DNA from: JAVVEG01 sp032251455
GTDB lineage: Bacteria > Pseudomonadota > Gammaproteobacteria > Pseudomonadales > Pseudohongiellaceae
NCBI GenBank assembly: GCA_032251455.1
Contig: JAVVEG010000012.1
Span: 45,478-109,477, forward strand
Direction: 5' to 3'
DNA: 64,000 nt
Shown here: positions 26,793 through 35,843 of the stretch, in pieces
How positions within the stretch are numbered: the stretch's first letter is position 1
Layout: every line of letters starts with the position of its first letter
Made by a program: the position numbers and the translations under genes
The notes under the pieces: generated by a model
The model's database searches: none
Seen by the model: only the letters and a program-made list of their open reading frames with translations
Told to the model about the DNA's origin: nothing

Positions 26793-26823
26793 ATATTACA
26801 ATTTGTTTACATTTTTGTGACAA
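26793..26823 (-). promoter_or_regulatory. Pho box and -10 element before the Na+/Pi cotransporter
   Basis: Read on the minus strand, three 7-mers are spaced by exactly 4 bp: TTGTCAC (26823-26817), ATGTAAA (26812-26806) and TTGTAAT (26801-26795), with AAAA and CAAA between them. The conserved TGT and the A at position six fit PhoB half-sites. A -10 candidate TAATAT (26798-26793) starts 7 bp after the second repeat, the same geometry as at the porin promoter. The start codon is at 26763. Confidence 0.75.
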
Positions 26824-26855
26824 AAAAATTGCTTTTGTTTGATCTGATCAGACTT

Positions 26856-27770
26856 TCAGTTCATTGCTTCGGGGCCCAGCACGGTGGTCAACACTGCCGT
26901 CAACCCCAGTATTCCCAGGACCAGTATCGCTTCTGCAGTGATGGAACGGTGCAGCTCCCTGGCCGTGGCTCCGCGCTCTAGCCGATCAACCAGCCGGTAT
27001 TTATTGAGGGCGGCAAAACCCAGCAGAATCAGCACCAGCAGCAGCTTGCCCACAAACACCCGACCATAGCTGGAGTACAACACCTCATTCCAGGAATCAA
27101 ACAGCTGATACAACAGATAGGAGCCGGTGAGCAGCATGATACCGAGCTTGGTCCAGGCAAGCTGGCCAAAGCGGCGCAGAAGCAGTACGGTCTCTCCGGT
27201 CTGGCTGGTCTGGGTGGCCTGCAACAGCGGCAACAGGGAACCGGCCCAGAGTAAAACTGCCAGGACATGGGCAGACACTGCCAACCGGGCAGCAACGCCC
27301 TGACTCAAGGTATGCCCATAAAAAGCGAAGGAGCCTGCCAGCGCCAGCAGCGCGAGGACTGCCAGCCCTCGGTACAGCAGCAGCCTGGCATTAGCCGAAA
27401 TCTGCACCCAAGGCTGCCAACTGGTCCACGCCAGCAGTAGCAAGGCAAAACCCAGCAGTTTGAACTGCAAGGCCTGACCTGTTGGGGACTGCCAGAGTAT
27501 TTCCAGCATCAGAGGATCAAACATGCCAGCCAGGCCGCGCTGGTTGATTTCGCCGGTCTGGACGAATAACAGCGTGGCTGCCGCCAGGGCACCGGTCACC
27601 ACCCAAAAGAGAAACACCGGGCTGTTGTGGCTGAGCGCCTGCCGCTGGTTTGCATTCCCTGCTGCCGCCAGCAAGGAAATATAAAGCCTGCCCGCCAGGG
27701 CGGCGATTGCCAGATAATGCCAGAAGCGGCTCAGTAACTCAGCGGCTTGCCAGAGACTGAACCCGGACAT
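26856..27770 (-). CDS. copD: Copper resistance protein CopD
   Basis: A 304-residue inner-membrane protein with eight or so hydrophobic segments, matching CopD/PcoD and YebZ-type proteins thought to move copper across the inner membrane. The motif HVLAVLLWAGSLLPLL near residue 165 contains the conserved His and Trp of the family, and another conserved run is FVGKLLLVLILLGFAALNKYR. The ATG at 27770 overlaps the copC stop by one base (TGATG), so copC and copD are translationally coupled. A TTG one codon earlier is rejected. Confidence 0.87.
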   Translation of the reverse strand: MSGFSLWQAAELLSRFWHYLAIAALAGRLYISLLAAAGNANQRQALSHNSPVFLFWVVTGALAAATLLFVQTGEINQRGLAGMFDPLMLEILWQSPTGQALQFKLLGFALLLLAWTSWQPWVQISANARLLLYRGLAVLALLALAGSFAFYGHTLSQGVAARLAVSAHVLAVLLWAGSLLPLLQATQTSQTGETVLLLRRFGQLAWTKLGIMLLTGSYLLYQLFDSWNEVLYSSYGRVFVGKLLLVLILLGFAALNKYRLVDRLERGATARELHRSITAEAILVLGILGLTAVLTTVLGPEAMN

Positions 27771-28234
27771 CAATGCGCGTGCTGTGCGGCTGGCTGAGTC
27801 TGCGGTTGATGCATATCATGATTGGCATGATCCGCGTGCCCGGCGTGATCACCCTGATGTTGATGCGGCGCAGCAGCAGGGTCTATGGTGAAGCTGAAAC
27901 TCTCACTGACGGTGTGGCCGTCAGCGCCAATGATGCTCCAATCCACCTTATGCACACCTGCCATCAGAGCAGGCAGAGGAATGCTGAACTCTTCCTGGGC
28001 ACTGGCAACCGGTGCAAACTGCACGGGCACGACCTGTTCATTGGCATCGGTCACGACCAGACGCACCAGGCGCACCGCGCCATTGAAACCCAGGCTCAGG
28101 GTATCTGCCGCAGCCACTGTCGCGTTTGCCACAGGCGTGGAAGACTTCAGTGCACTGTGTGCCTGTACACTCATTGCCACCGGCAACAACAGAAACAACA
28201 TCAGAACTCGTGACGCCAACGCTGATAATTTCAT
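27770..28234 (-). CDS. copC: Periplasmic copper-binding protein CopC
   Basis: A 154-residue protein with a signal peptide cleaved at VQA-H, which puts a histidine at the mature N-terminus as in Cu(II)-binding CopC. The domain shows HSALKSSTPVANATV at the start and GADGHTVSESFSF near residue 105, both part of the Cu(II) site. The last 30 residues after the CopC fold are unusually rich in His, Asp and Gln (repeats such as HAGHADHANHDMH), a likely extra metal buffer. GGAG precedes the start. It is the first gene of the copC-copD pair. Confidence 0.9.
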   Translation of the reverse strand: MKLSALASRVLMLFLLLPVAMSVQAHSALKSSTPVANATVAAADTLSLGFNGAVRLVRLVVTDANEQVVPVQFAPVASAQEEFSIPLPALMAGVHKVDWSIIGADGHTVSESFSFTIDPAAAPHQHQGDHAGHADHANHDMHQPQTQPAAQHAH

Positions 28235-28391
28235 TATCCATCTCCACTTTCAAAGGCTTGCCCTGTTTGCCAGAGCACAGTTGAGTAGCCATGCAAGACA
28301 GCCAGTGTATCCCATCCTTGCCGGAATCCATAGGCACCACACTGTGACATAAGGTCGCATCTCGATAAGGCTATGGCAGGTTCTGCGATCT

Positions 28392-28407
28392 CCGGTAGAA
28401 TGACCGG
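28392..28407. repeat. Short inverted repeat upstream of the sugar dehydrogenase
   Basis: CCGGT and ACCGG flank a six-base centre 36 bp before the next start codon. It could be an operator or a small hairpin. It is the only structure seen in the 208-bp divergent gap between copC and the sugar dehydrogenase. Confidence 0.25.
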
Positions 28408-28442
28408 GCTCAAATCTGTCTGCTTACACACAGGAATCAAGT

Positions 28443-29555
28443 ATGAAGAGTTTTGTCCTGACCACATCCCTGCAGCTGGTAGCAGTTTTTCTGTTTCTGG
28501 CAGGGTCCAGCCCGTTGCTGGCTCAACCGGACACCTATCGTCTGCAGACCGTGGTCGAAGGCATTCCCGTGCCCTGGGGAATGGTCTGGCTGGACAACGG
28601 TGACATGTTGGTCAGCAACCGGGCGGGTGAACTGTACCGGGTAAGCGATGGCAACATCGGCCAGCCGCTGGTCGGTACACCGACGGTGCATGCCAATGGC
28701 CAGGGGGGTCTGCTCGATATCCACCTGCACCCCGATTATCCGGCAACAGACTGGATTTACTTCACCTATTCAAGCAGGGAGGGTGAAGGACAAGGCAGCC
28801 ATACGGCGCTGATGCGGGCCCGCCTGGCAGGCAATACCCTGATCGACAAGGAGGTGCTGTACAAGGGCGAGGGCAATACCACCCGCGGGCAACATTATGG
28901 CAGTCGTATCGCCTTTGATGATCAGGGCTACGTCTATTTCTCGATTGGGGATCGTGGTGCGCATTTCGAAAATGCCCAGCAACTTGACCGTGACGGCGGC
29001 AAGATTTATCGCCTGCACGATGATGGCCGCATTCCCGCAGACAACCCTTTCAGCATACCAGACGGAACCCGGTCTGCCGTCTTCTCCTATGGCCATCGCA
29101 ACCCGCAGGGCATGGACAGGCACCCGGTGACTGGCCAGATATGGGCTCATGAGCATGGCCCGCGCGGTGGCGATGAAGTCAATATAATCCAGGCCGGCAA
29201 GAATTATGGCTGGCCGATCATCGGTTATGGTATCAACTACAATGGCCAACCCCTGGCAGTTGCGACCCAACGTGAAGGGGTCGAGCAGCCGGTCTGGTAC
29301 TGGGACCCGTCCATAGCCCCCTCGGGCATGACCTTCATCAGCAGTGACCGCTACCCCCGCTGGCAAGGCAAATTGCTGGTCGGTTCCCTGAAGTTTGCCC
29401 ATCTGGTTCTGCTTGAGCTGGACGGCAACACGGTCACCGGCGCCGAAACCCTGTTCGAGGGCATAGGTCGCACCCGTAACGTGCGCCAGGGCCCGGATGG
29501 CTATCTTTACGTCGCCACCGAAGGCAAGGGTATTATCCGCATCATCCCGGAATAA
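28443..29555 (+). CDS. PQQ-dependent aldose sugar dehydrogenase (YliI/Asd-like), periplasmic
   Basis: A 370-residue protein with a signal peptide ending near residue 27 (SPLLAQ). It is a six-bladed beta-propeller of the soluble glucose dehydrogenase family: IPVPWGMVWLDNGDMLVSNR at the start, the PQQ-site region YGHRNPQGMD near residue 216, EHGPRGGDEVNII near 236 and YGWP near 257. Family members oxidise aldose sugars with PQQ and calcium. No pqq genes are present in the window. AGGA precedes the ATG. Confidence 0.87.
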   Translation: MKSFVLTTSLQLVAVFLFLAGSSPLLAQPDTYRLQTVVEGIPVPWGMVWLDNGDMLVSNRAGELYRVSDGNIGQPLVGTPTVHANGQGGLLDIHLHPDYPATDWIYFTYSSREGEGQGSHTALMRARLAGNTLIDKEVLYKGEGNTTRGQHYGSRIAFDDQGYVYFSIGDRGAHFENAQQLDRDGGKIYRLHDDGRIPADNPFSIPDGTRSAVFSYGHRNPQGMDRHPVTGQIWAHEHGPRGGDEVNIIQAGKNYGWPIIGYGINYNGQPLAVATQREGVEQPVWYWDPSIAPSGMTFISSDRYPRWQGKLLVGSLKFAHLVLLELDGNTVTGAETLFEGIGRTRNVRQGPDGYLYVATEGKGIIRIIPE

Positions 29556-29648
29556 GGGGCTTTGGTCCACTGATCTGCTTGTGATCCCGGGCCAATCATG
29601 CTTGAATTTCCCTGTCCTCAATCCACTTCACGAGCATGGGGAAATTCC

Positions 29649-31247
29649 ATGGTTTTACTCAAAAATACGTTTGCCCGCACCCTTTTGCTGGTTTTGCTGC
29701 TTCAACCACTGGCTTCGGCATTCGCGGCCGAGCTGAAGGATATCGGCAGTTTCAACTTCCCTACATCAGCTTCCCCTGCCGCCCAGGAACAATTCCTGCT
29801 GGGGGTGGGCTACCTGCACAGCTTTGGCTGGACCCAGGCACAGCAGGCATTCCTGAAAGCACAGGAAATTGAACCGGATTTCGCGCTGGCTTACTGGGGC
29901 GAGTCGTTTACCTACAATCATCCCTTCATTGCCGAATGGGACAGTGAATCGCCACGCCGGGCCCTGCAAAAACTGGCTCCCACCATAGAAGGCCAACTCG
30001 CCAAGGCTCCGACGGAACGGGAAAAAGCATTTCTGCGCGTTGCCCAGGCCTATGCCTATACACCTGGCGACATCAGCACCCGCCGTCTGGCCCAGATGCA
30101 GGCCATGCGGGAAGCCTATGCAGCCTTCCCGGATGACAGAGAGGTCACCGCATTTTATGCCGTGGCCTTGCTGACCGGGGCTGCTGCCACTAACGATGCC
30201 GATGAAAGGGACCGACTGAATATGCAGGCCGGCGCCCTGGCCCTGGAATTGTTCCGTGAAAACGAAAACCATCCAGGTGCAGCCCACTACATAATTCATG
30301 CCTTCGACGACCCCGTTCATGCCCCATTGGCACTGGTGGCCGCTAAAAAATACGCCAGCATCGCCCCGGCGGTGTCCCATGCCCGCCATATGCCCACCCA
30401 CATCTTCATCCAGCATGGCATGTGGCAGGAAGTCTCCGACTGGAACGAATCCTCCTTCCAGGCCGGAGCTGATCTGTGGCAGCCGGGCGACCGCCCCAAT
30501 GACATGAACCATTCCTCTGACTGGGGCCAGTACGGCGACCTTCAACTGGGTGATTATGCACGTGCCCGCAGATGGATAGACAAGGCCCAACAGGTACAGC
30601 AAGACAATCCGGATGATGCCCGCTCCGCCAACACGGTGAAGGAGGTTGAGGCCAGGTATATCATCGAAACCCGCCAATGGCAGCTGGCCCCCATCACCGC
30701 ACAGACCTCGGCGGCCGAGTTGCTGGCCATAGGCATGAGTGCCGCCAATCTGGGTGATTTTCCTCTGGCACAGCAGGCAGCCGACCGCCTGGCCCAGATG
30801 GCTCAGGCTCAGCCGAACAATACCGTGCTGAAAATAGCGCAACTGGAGGTCGCGGCCCTGACCGAACTGCGACAGGCACAGGCTGCCAGCACCCCGCCCG
30901 TCAAGGAAAAAGTGACTTCAGCCCTGGCCAGACTGGCCGAAGGTGTCCGCCTGGCCGAAACCATGCGCCCCCCAAATGGTGCCGCCAATCCTCACAAACC
31001 GGTTTATGAGCTGTACGGAGAACTGCTGCTGGAAGTTGGCAGACCGGATGAAGCCATGGCGCAGTTCCGGCAGTCGCTGCTGCGTATGCCCAACCGTCCC
31101 CTGTCCGTGCTGGGACTGGCCCGCAGCCATGCCGCCAAAGCTGACCAGGCTGCTGCTGCCGAACAGTACCGGCAACTGTTATCCGTCTGGGGACAACGGG
31201 ATTTTGCAGAAACCCGGGAAGCCAGAGAATACCTGGGGAGCCTCTGA
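29649..31247 (+). CDS. Secreted TPR repeat protein
   Basis: A 532-residue protein with a signal peptide (residues 1-26, cleavage near AFAA-EL). Helical repeats begin with FLLGVGYLHSFGWTQAQQAF and recur in the C-terminal third. A distinctive conserved block is HAFDDPVHAPLALVAAKKY, then SHARHMPTHIFIQHGMW, near residues 215-260; this His-rich block recurs in a family of exported TPR proteins of unknown function. Start taken at ATG 29649 behind GGGGAA and directly before the signal peptide; the 29598 start would hide it. The next gene begins 29 bp later. Confidence 0.8.
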   Translation: MVLLKNTFARTLLLVLLLQPLASAFAAELKDIGSFNFPTSASPAAQEQFLLGVGYLHSFGWTQAQQAFLKAQEIEPDFALAYWGESFTYNHPFIAEWDSESPRRALQKLAPTIEGQLAKAPTEREKAFLRVAQAYAYTPGDISTRRLAQMQAMREAYAAFPDDREVTAFYAVALLTGAAATNDADERDRLNMQAGALALELFRENENHPGAAHYIIHAFDDPVHAPLALVAAKKYASIAPAVSHARHMPTHIFIQHGMWQEVSDWNESSFQAGADLWQPGDRPNDMNHSSDWGQYGDLQLGDYARARRWIDKAQQVQQDNPDDARSANTVKEVEARYIIETRQWQLAPITAQTSAAELLAIGMSAANLGDFPLAQQAADRLAQMAQAQPNNTVLKIAQLEVAALTELRQAQAASTPPVKEKVTSALARLAEGVRLAETMRPPNGAANPHKPVYELYGELLLEVGRPDEAMAQFRQSLLRMPNRPLSVLGLARSHAAKADQAAAAEQYRQLLSVWGQRDFAETREAREYLGSL

Positions 31248-31276
31248 ATGAAGGGGCAGAGGCAGGCCATAAAACC

Positions 31277-31912
31277 ATGAGTGACAAACTGCTCGCCGGC
31301 TACCAGCGCTTCAAGGCTGGCTATTTTGCCCATAACCGGGAAAATCTGCGCACTCTTGCCCAGGCCCAAAACCCCGGCTATGCCCTGATCACCTGCTGTG
31401 ATTCCAGGCTGGAACCCGCCCTGATTTTTGATACCAGCCCAGGCGATCTTTTTGTCATCCGCAATGTTGCCAATTTGGTGCCACCGTATGAGATTGAAGG
31501 CGCCTATCATGGCACCAGCGCTGCCCTTGAATTTGCTGTCACTGTACTTGAGGTTCCCGAAATCATCGTATTGGGGCATTCACGCTGTGGCGGCATCCGT
31601 TCTCTGATTCTTGACCGGGAGCGGATGCCACAGGATTCATTCATTGCCAAGTGGATGTCGATCGTGGCACCCGTGGCTGATCTGGCCGACCCGAACAAAC
31701 TGGATGATCTCCAAACATTCAACGTCTGTGAGCAGGTTGCCGTGGGGTATTCATTGAGGAACCTGATGACCTACCCCTGGATCAGACAACGGGTCGAAGC
31801 CGGCACCCTGACCTTGAAGGGATGGCATTACAATATATTCACTGGTGCGCTGAAACAGGTGCTGGACCACGACACCATCGACACCATCGTCGAAGCCGAA
31901 AAGGACGATTGA
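31277..31912 (+). CDS. Beta-class carbonic anhydrase
   Basis: A 211-residue cytoplasmic enzyme interconverting CO2 and bicarbonate. The zinc site is intact: Cys40 and the Asp42-Arg44 dyad in CCDSR, and His101 with Cys104 in HSRCGG. Length and the ALEFAVTVLEV helix are typical. It lies downstream of the TPR protein and converges on speA. Bicarbonate supply could serve PEP carboxylase, which is 11 kb away; this is inference. Confidence 0.93.
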   Translation: MSDKLLAGYQRFKAGYFAHNRENLRTLAQAQNPGYALITCCDSRLEPALIFDTSPGDLFVIRNVANLVPPYEIEGAYHGTSAALEFAVTVLEVPEIIVLGHSRCGGIRSLILDRERMPQDSFIAKWMSIVAPVADLADPNKLDDLQTFNVCEQVAVGYSLRNLMTYPWIRQRVEAGTLTLKGWHYNIFTGALKQVLDHDTIDTIVEAEKDD

Positions 31913-31936
31913 GGCTATGGGGTCTTTGGATAAGAA

Positions 31937-33883
31937 TCAGGCCTTGCCTGGCACATCACAGTAAGTCGTATCGTCCAGGTGGCGCACATAGTTGTTGAGA
32001 ATACGCATGCCTTCAGCCGGTTTCACCACACCGGCATCGATCTTCCGCTTGATGAATTCCGACATGCGCCGGTCCAGATCATTGGGAAAATACTGCACCT
32101 GCGAGAGCATATCCTTGATGCTGATGCCGCGAATAATTTCTTCTATGAAAAAGTGACCTGGCTCGTCTGCATTGGCAAAGACATGTACCTCACCCACCCT
32201 GCCCAGAAGATTGTGCGCATCGCCAAGAATTTCCTGATAGGCTCCGACCAGAAATATCCCCAGATAATACGGCTCCTGTTCAAGTTGCGGCACATGCAAA
32301 GGCAACCAGCTTCTGTCCGTGTTGGCTGAAACATATTCGCTGATCTTGCCGTCGGAATCACAGGTCAGGTCTACCAGTTGTGCCCTGCGTTCGGGCTTCT
32401 CCTGCAAACGGGTCAAAGGCATGACCGGGAAAACCTGCCCGATGGCCCAGTGGTCAGGGATCGATTGGAAGACTGAAAAATCACACAGATACAAATCGGT
32501 CAACTGGTGCTCTAGTGCAAGTTGCTCCGGGGGCGGCGGGGAGAGCTCTGCCTCGGTCAGTTGCCGCAGTATCTCACGGCAATTGGTCCAGTACAGGCTA
32601 TCTGCCTGCGCCAATTGTGCCAGGGGCAGGTAGCCCAACCGCGCCAGTTGTTCGGCCTCCTCGCGAATCTCGCAGGCATCATGGAAAGCCTCCAGCAACA
32701 TACCGGTGTTTCTGGCGGCCTTGACTTCCTGCAGTGTCTGCTTCATCCGCTTGACCACAGCATGGTTTTTCCCGGCAGTTGCACTCACTGGCGGACTGTC
32801 CGGGCGATGGACACCCAGCACCGGTACCACCAGCACAGAGTGATGGGCGGTCAAGGCCCGACCACTTTCTGACAGCAACACGGGTACACTGACACCGCGT
32901 TCATCACAGATTTCCTTGACGGCAAAAACCACGATATTGGCATATTCCCGCAAGCCATAGTTGATGGTCGACTCCGGGCTATCCGCATCGCCCCCATAGT
33001 TGACACCCAGGCCTCCGCCCACATCCAGAAAGCGGATAGAAAGACCGCGCAGGCTCAGGTCTGCATAGATCTGGCTGATCTCCCTCACCGCCGAGCGCAA
33101 AACCTGTATATCCGCTATCTGACTGCCCAGATGAAAATGCAGCAACTGCAGACTATCCCTGCAGTCCTTGCTTTCGAGCACCTGCACCAGATGAATCAGC
33201 TCAGGCACGGTCAAGCCAAACTTGGAGCTGGAGCCTCCGGATTCAAACCAGCGTCCGGAGCCTTTGGTGGACAACTTGACGCGCACCCCCAGCCTCGGCA
33301 CAAAGCCGCGGGATTCGGCCAGTTTTAACAATTGTTCAAATTCTGAATATTTTTCGATGACCGGCAGCACCTGTTGACCAATCTGTTGTGCATTCAGGAT
33401 CATGGTCAGCATGGTCTGATCCTTGACCCCGTTGCAGAGCAACAGGTGAGCATCTCCCACCAGGGGCAGTGCTGCCATCAGTTCGGCCCGGGAACCGCAT
33501 TCCAGCCCGATGTTGAACTCGCGTCCGGCATCAAGCACCTCCGCCACCACCTCATGCAACTGATTGACCTTGATTGGATAGACACAGCGATATTCATTGT
33601 CGTAACCCGCCTCGGCGATGGCATCGCGAAACTTGCGATTCAATCTGTGCACCCGGGCGGTGATGATGTCCTGAAAGCGGATCAGCAAGGGCATCGTGCA
33701 CCCCTCTTCCACTGCTGCCTTGATGACGTCTGCGATATCTATTTCCAGTTTGCCGTCTGTCTGTGGCCTGATGCCAACATGGCCCTGCTGGTTGACAAAA
33801 AAGAAACCGTCACTCCAGCTATCCATGGCATACAGGGTTTGCGCAGCGGCCACGGACCAGGTGTTATTCATTTCGGCAGTCAT
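31937..33883 (-). CDS. speA: Biosynthetic arginine decarboxylase
   Basis: A 648-residue PLP enzyme converting arginine to agmatine for putrescine synthesis. The PLP-lysine is in YPIKVNQ near residue 92, and FLDVGGGLGVNYGG near 285 and the C-terminal LPLHVPQLEQEPYYLGIFLVGAYQE block (in parts) are typical of SpeA. ATG 33883 is chosen because it overlaps the speB stop as ATGA and has GGAG upstream; an earlier in-frame codon at 33928 would lie inside speB. It is cotranscribed after agmatinase. Confidence 0.95.
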   Translation of the reverse strand: MTAEMNNTWSVAAAQTLYAMDSWSDGFFFVNQQGHVGIRPQTDGKLEIDIADVIKAAVEEGCTMPLLIRFQDIITARVHRLNRKFRDAIAEAGYDNEYRCVYPIKVNQLHEVVAEVLDAGREFNIGLECGSRAELMAALPLVGDAHLLLCNGVKDQTMLTMILNAQQIGQQVLPVIEKYSEFEQLLKLAESRGFVPRLGVRVKLSTKGSGRWFESGGSSSKFGLTVPELIHLVQVLESKDCRDSLQLLHFHLGSQIADIQVLRSAVREISQIYADLSLRGLSIRFLDVGGGLGVNYGGDADSPESTINYGLREYANIVVFAVKEICDERGVSVPVLLSESGRALTAHHSVLVVPVLGVHRPDSPPVSATAGKNHAVVKRMKQTLQEVKAARNTGMLLEAFHDACEIREEAEQLARLGYLPLAQLAQADSLYWTNCREILRQLTEAELSPPPPEQLALEHQLTDLYLCDFSVFQSIPDHWAIGQVFPVMPLTRLQEKPERRAQLVDLTCDSDGKISEYVSANTDRSWLPLHVPQLEQEPYYLGIFLVGAYQEILGDAHNLLGRVGEVHVFANADEPGHFFIEEIIRGISIKDMLSQVQYFPNDLDRRMSEFIKRKIDAGVVKPAEGMRILNNYVRHLDDTTYCDVPGKA

Positions 33884-34839
33884 GCCTGCTCCCTGGAAGA
33901 CCTGTTGCTGGATTCGGCAAACAGGCAAAGCAACTCAATTGCTATCTGGGCAGCAGCCAGCGCGGTAATCTCGGCATGATCATAGGAAGGAGCCACTTCT
34001 ACCACATCCATTCCTATCAGATTGATGCCTTTCAGACCACGGATTATTTCCAGTGCCTGCCAGGACGCCAGACCACCCGGCACAGGCGTACCGGTACCTG
34101 GAGCGTAGGCCGGATCGAGACAATCAATATCGAAGGTCACATACACCGGTCCGTTGCCGACACGGGCCCGTATCTGCTGGATGACATCCTGCAGGGGCCT
34201 GCGGTGAACTTCCGGGGCGTAGATGATCTCAAATCCCAGGGTGTCGGCATTGGTGGTGCGAATGCCGACCTGAATGGACGCTTCCGGTTTGATCAGTCCC
34301 TCAATGGCCGCTTTATGAAACATGGTGCCATGATTGACACCTTCCCCGGAAGAAGGCCAGGTATCGGTGTGGGCATCAAAATGCAGCAGGTGTAGAGGAC
34401 CATGCTTTTTGGCATGGGCACGAATGCTGGGGTAGCTGATGAAATGATCGCCACCCAGCAGCAGGGCCGCTGCTCCCTGCTGCAGAATACCGTCGATGAA
34501 CGGTTCTATATGACTGACGCTGCACAGACCACCGCCGGGTTGATTTTCACAATCGCCATAGTCCACTACTGACAGCGCCGAGAAAGGATCGACCGTCCAG
34601 GGCCAGGGTCTCTCCCAGGCCAGAGACATCGATGCATTGCGGACGGCGCGTGGACCAAGCCGGGCGCCAGAGCGGTTGGTGGTGGCAATATCAAGAGGGA
34701 TACCTGCCACTGCCACGTCGATACCGGCAAGATCACGCCGATACGGCGTGCGGAAAAAACTGCAGGCGCCGGCAAAACTGTGGGAATTCACCATCCCGGT
34801 GCCCGGTTTGCCGGTAAAGGCATTATCCCAACTGCTCAT
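33880..34839 (-). CDS. speB: Agmatinase
   Basis: A 319-residue ureohydrolase cleaving agmatine to putrescine and urea. All manganese ligands are visible: GGDHFISYP near residue 128, HFDAHTDTW near 152 and TFDIDCLDPAYAPGTGTP near 233. It precedes speA with a 4-bp ATGA overlap, so the two genes give the full arginine-to-putrescine route. The order speB-speA is the reverse of the E. coli speA-speB arrangement. Confidence 0.95.
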   Translation of the reverse strand: MSSWDNAFTGKPGTGMVNSHSFAGACSFFRTPYRRDLAGIDVAVAGIPLDIATTNRSGARLGPRAVRNASMSLAWERPWPWTVDPFSALSVVDYGDCENQPGGGLCSVSHIEPFIDGILQQGAAALLLGGDHFISYPSIRAHAKKHGPLHLLHFDAHTDTWPSSGEGVNHGTMFHKAAIEGLIKPEASIQVGIRTTNADTLGFEIIYAPEVHRRPLQDVIQQIRARVGNGPVYVTFDIDCLDPAYAPGTGTPVPGGLASWQALEIIRGLKGINLIGMDVVEVAPSYDHAEITALAAAQIAIELLCLFAESSNRSSREQA

Positions 34840-34910
34840 TTTGACTCCCGTTGTTGCATTGATTCAAAAACAGCAGTGACCCATGGGTCATGAATCAGGC
34901 CTGCTTTTCA

Positions 34911-35711
34911 TTAAACTTTCTCATTAAACATGGCAATGCGTCCGCCATCAACCACCAGGTCATGACAGTTGATGAAACTGCCTTCGTCGCTGGCAAGAAA
35001 CAGTGCGGCCGTTGCGATATCCTGGGCATAGCCGGCTCTGGGCAAGGGTGTGGCACGCGCCAGGTTGCGCTCCAGTTTGGCAAATTTTTCGCTGTTTTCG
35101 GCATCACTCAATTGTTGCGCCCGGGCCGAACCGCCCCAGAAAATAGGCGTGGCTATGGCGCCCGGAGAGATGGCATTGACACGAATATTGAATTCACCCA
35201 GCTCGGCCCCGGCCAGCCTGGTCAGATGCGTGACAGCGGCCTTGGCCGCCGAATACAGGTAGCCACCCTGGTGAATCCGGTGCGCAGCGATGCTGGCATT
35301 ATTGATGATACAGCCACCACCACTGGCCTGCATGACCCTGGCAGCATGTTTGATACCAAAAACCACGCTGCCGACCAGCAGCTTCATCACCTCCTCAAAC
35401 TGAGGTTCGGTAACTGTCTGAGCACTGCTGCGCTCGGCAGCACCGGCATTATTGAACAGACAATCCAGCTTACCGAAGCGCATGACTGCTGCATCAACCA
35501 ACGCGGCAATCTCAGCTTCATTGCGCACATCGGTTTGTTGAAAGCTGGCAGCGCTGCCGAGTTCCGCACACAGGGCTGCCCCCTTGTCGGCATTACGCCC
35601 AGCCAGCATCAGGCTGGCACCCTCGGCAGCAAACAATCTGGCTGTCTGTTCACCAATGCCACTGGTGGCCCCGGTGATGATGATGTTCTTGCCCTGTAAA
35701 CGTCCACTCAT
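34911..35711 (-). CDS. Short-chain dehydrogenase/reductase
   Basis: A 266-residue classical SDR. The cofactor loop is TGATSGIG at residues 11-18, the NNAG motif is at about 85, and the catalytic Ser, Tyr and Lys lie in NNASIAAH and YSAAKAAV (about residues 140-160). The substrate is unknown. Start at ATG 35711 behind AGGGA; a GTG-type or longer start at 35741 is less likely. It lies 132 bp after icmF and 71 bp before speB on the same strand. Confidence 0.88.
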   Translation of the reverse strand: MSGRLQGKNIIITGATSGIGEQTARLFAAEGASLMLAGRNADKGAALCAELGSAASFQQTDVRNEAEIAALVDAAVMRFGKLDCLFNNAGAAERSSAQTVTEPQFEEVMKLLVGSVVFGIKHAARVMQASGGGCIINNASIAAHRIHQGGYLYSAAKAAVTHLTRLAGAELGEFNIRVNAISPGAIATPIFWGGSARAQQLSDAENSEKFAKLERNLARATPLPRAGYAQDIATAALFLASDEGSFINCHDLVVDGGRIAMFNEKV

Positions 35712-35843
35712 GGTTTGTCCCTGGCGAGTCTCAAGGCTCACCTGTTCAATGTTGTTGTCGTCATTGCCGTTGTCGTTGGCCTGCCAGCCTGAGCATAAAC
35801 AAGGGCTGCAAGCGAAGCAAGGGAGTCGATTACAGGAATGTGC

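Noticed and set aside
35748..35780. TTG/TCG trinucleotide run between the SDR and icmF
   Set aside because: Short imperfect low-complexity sequence, with no evidence of function.
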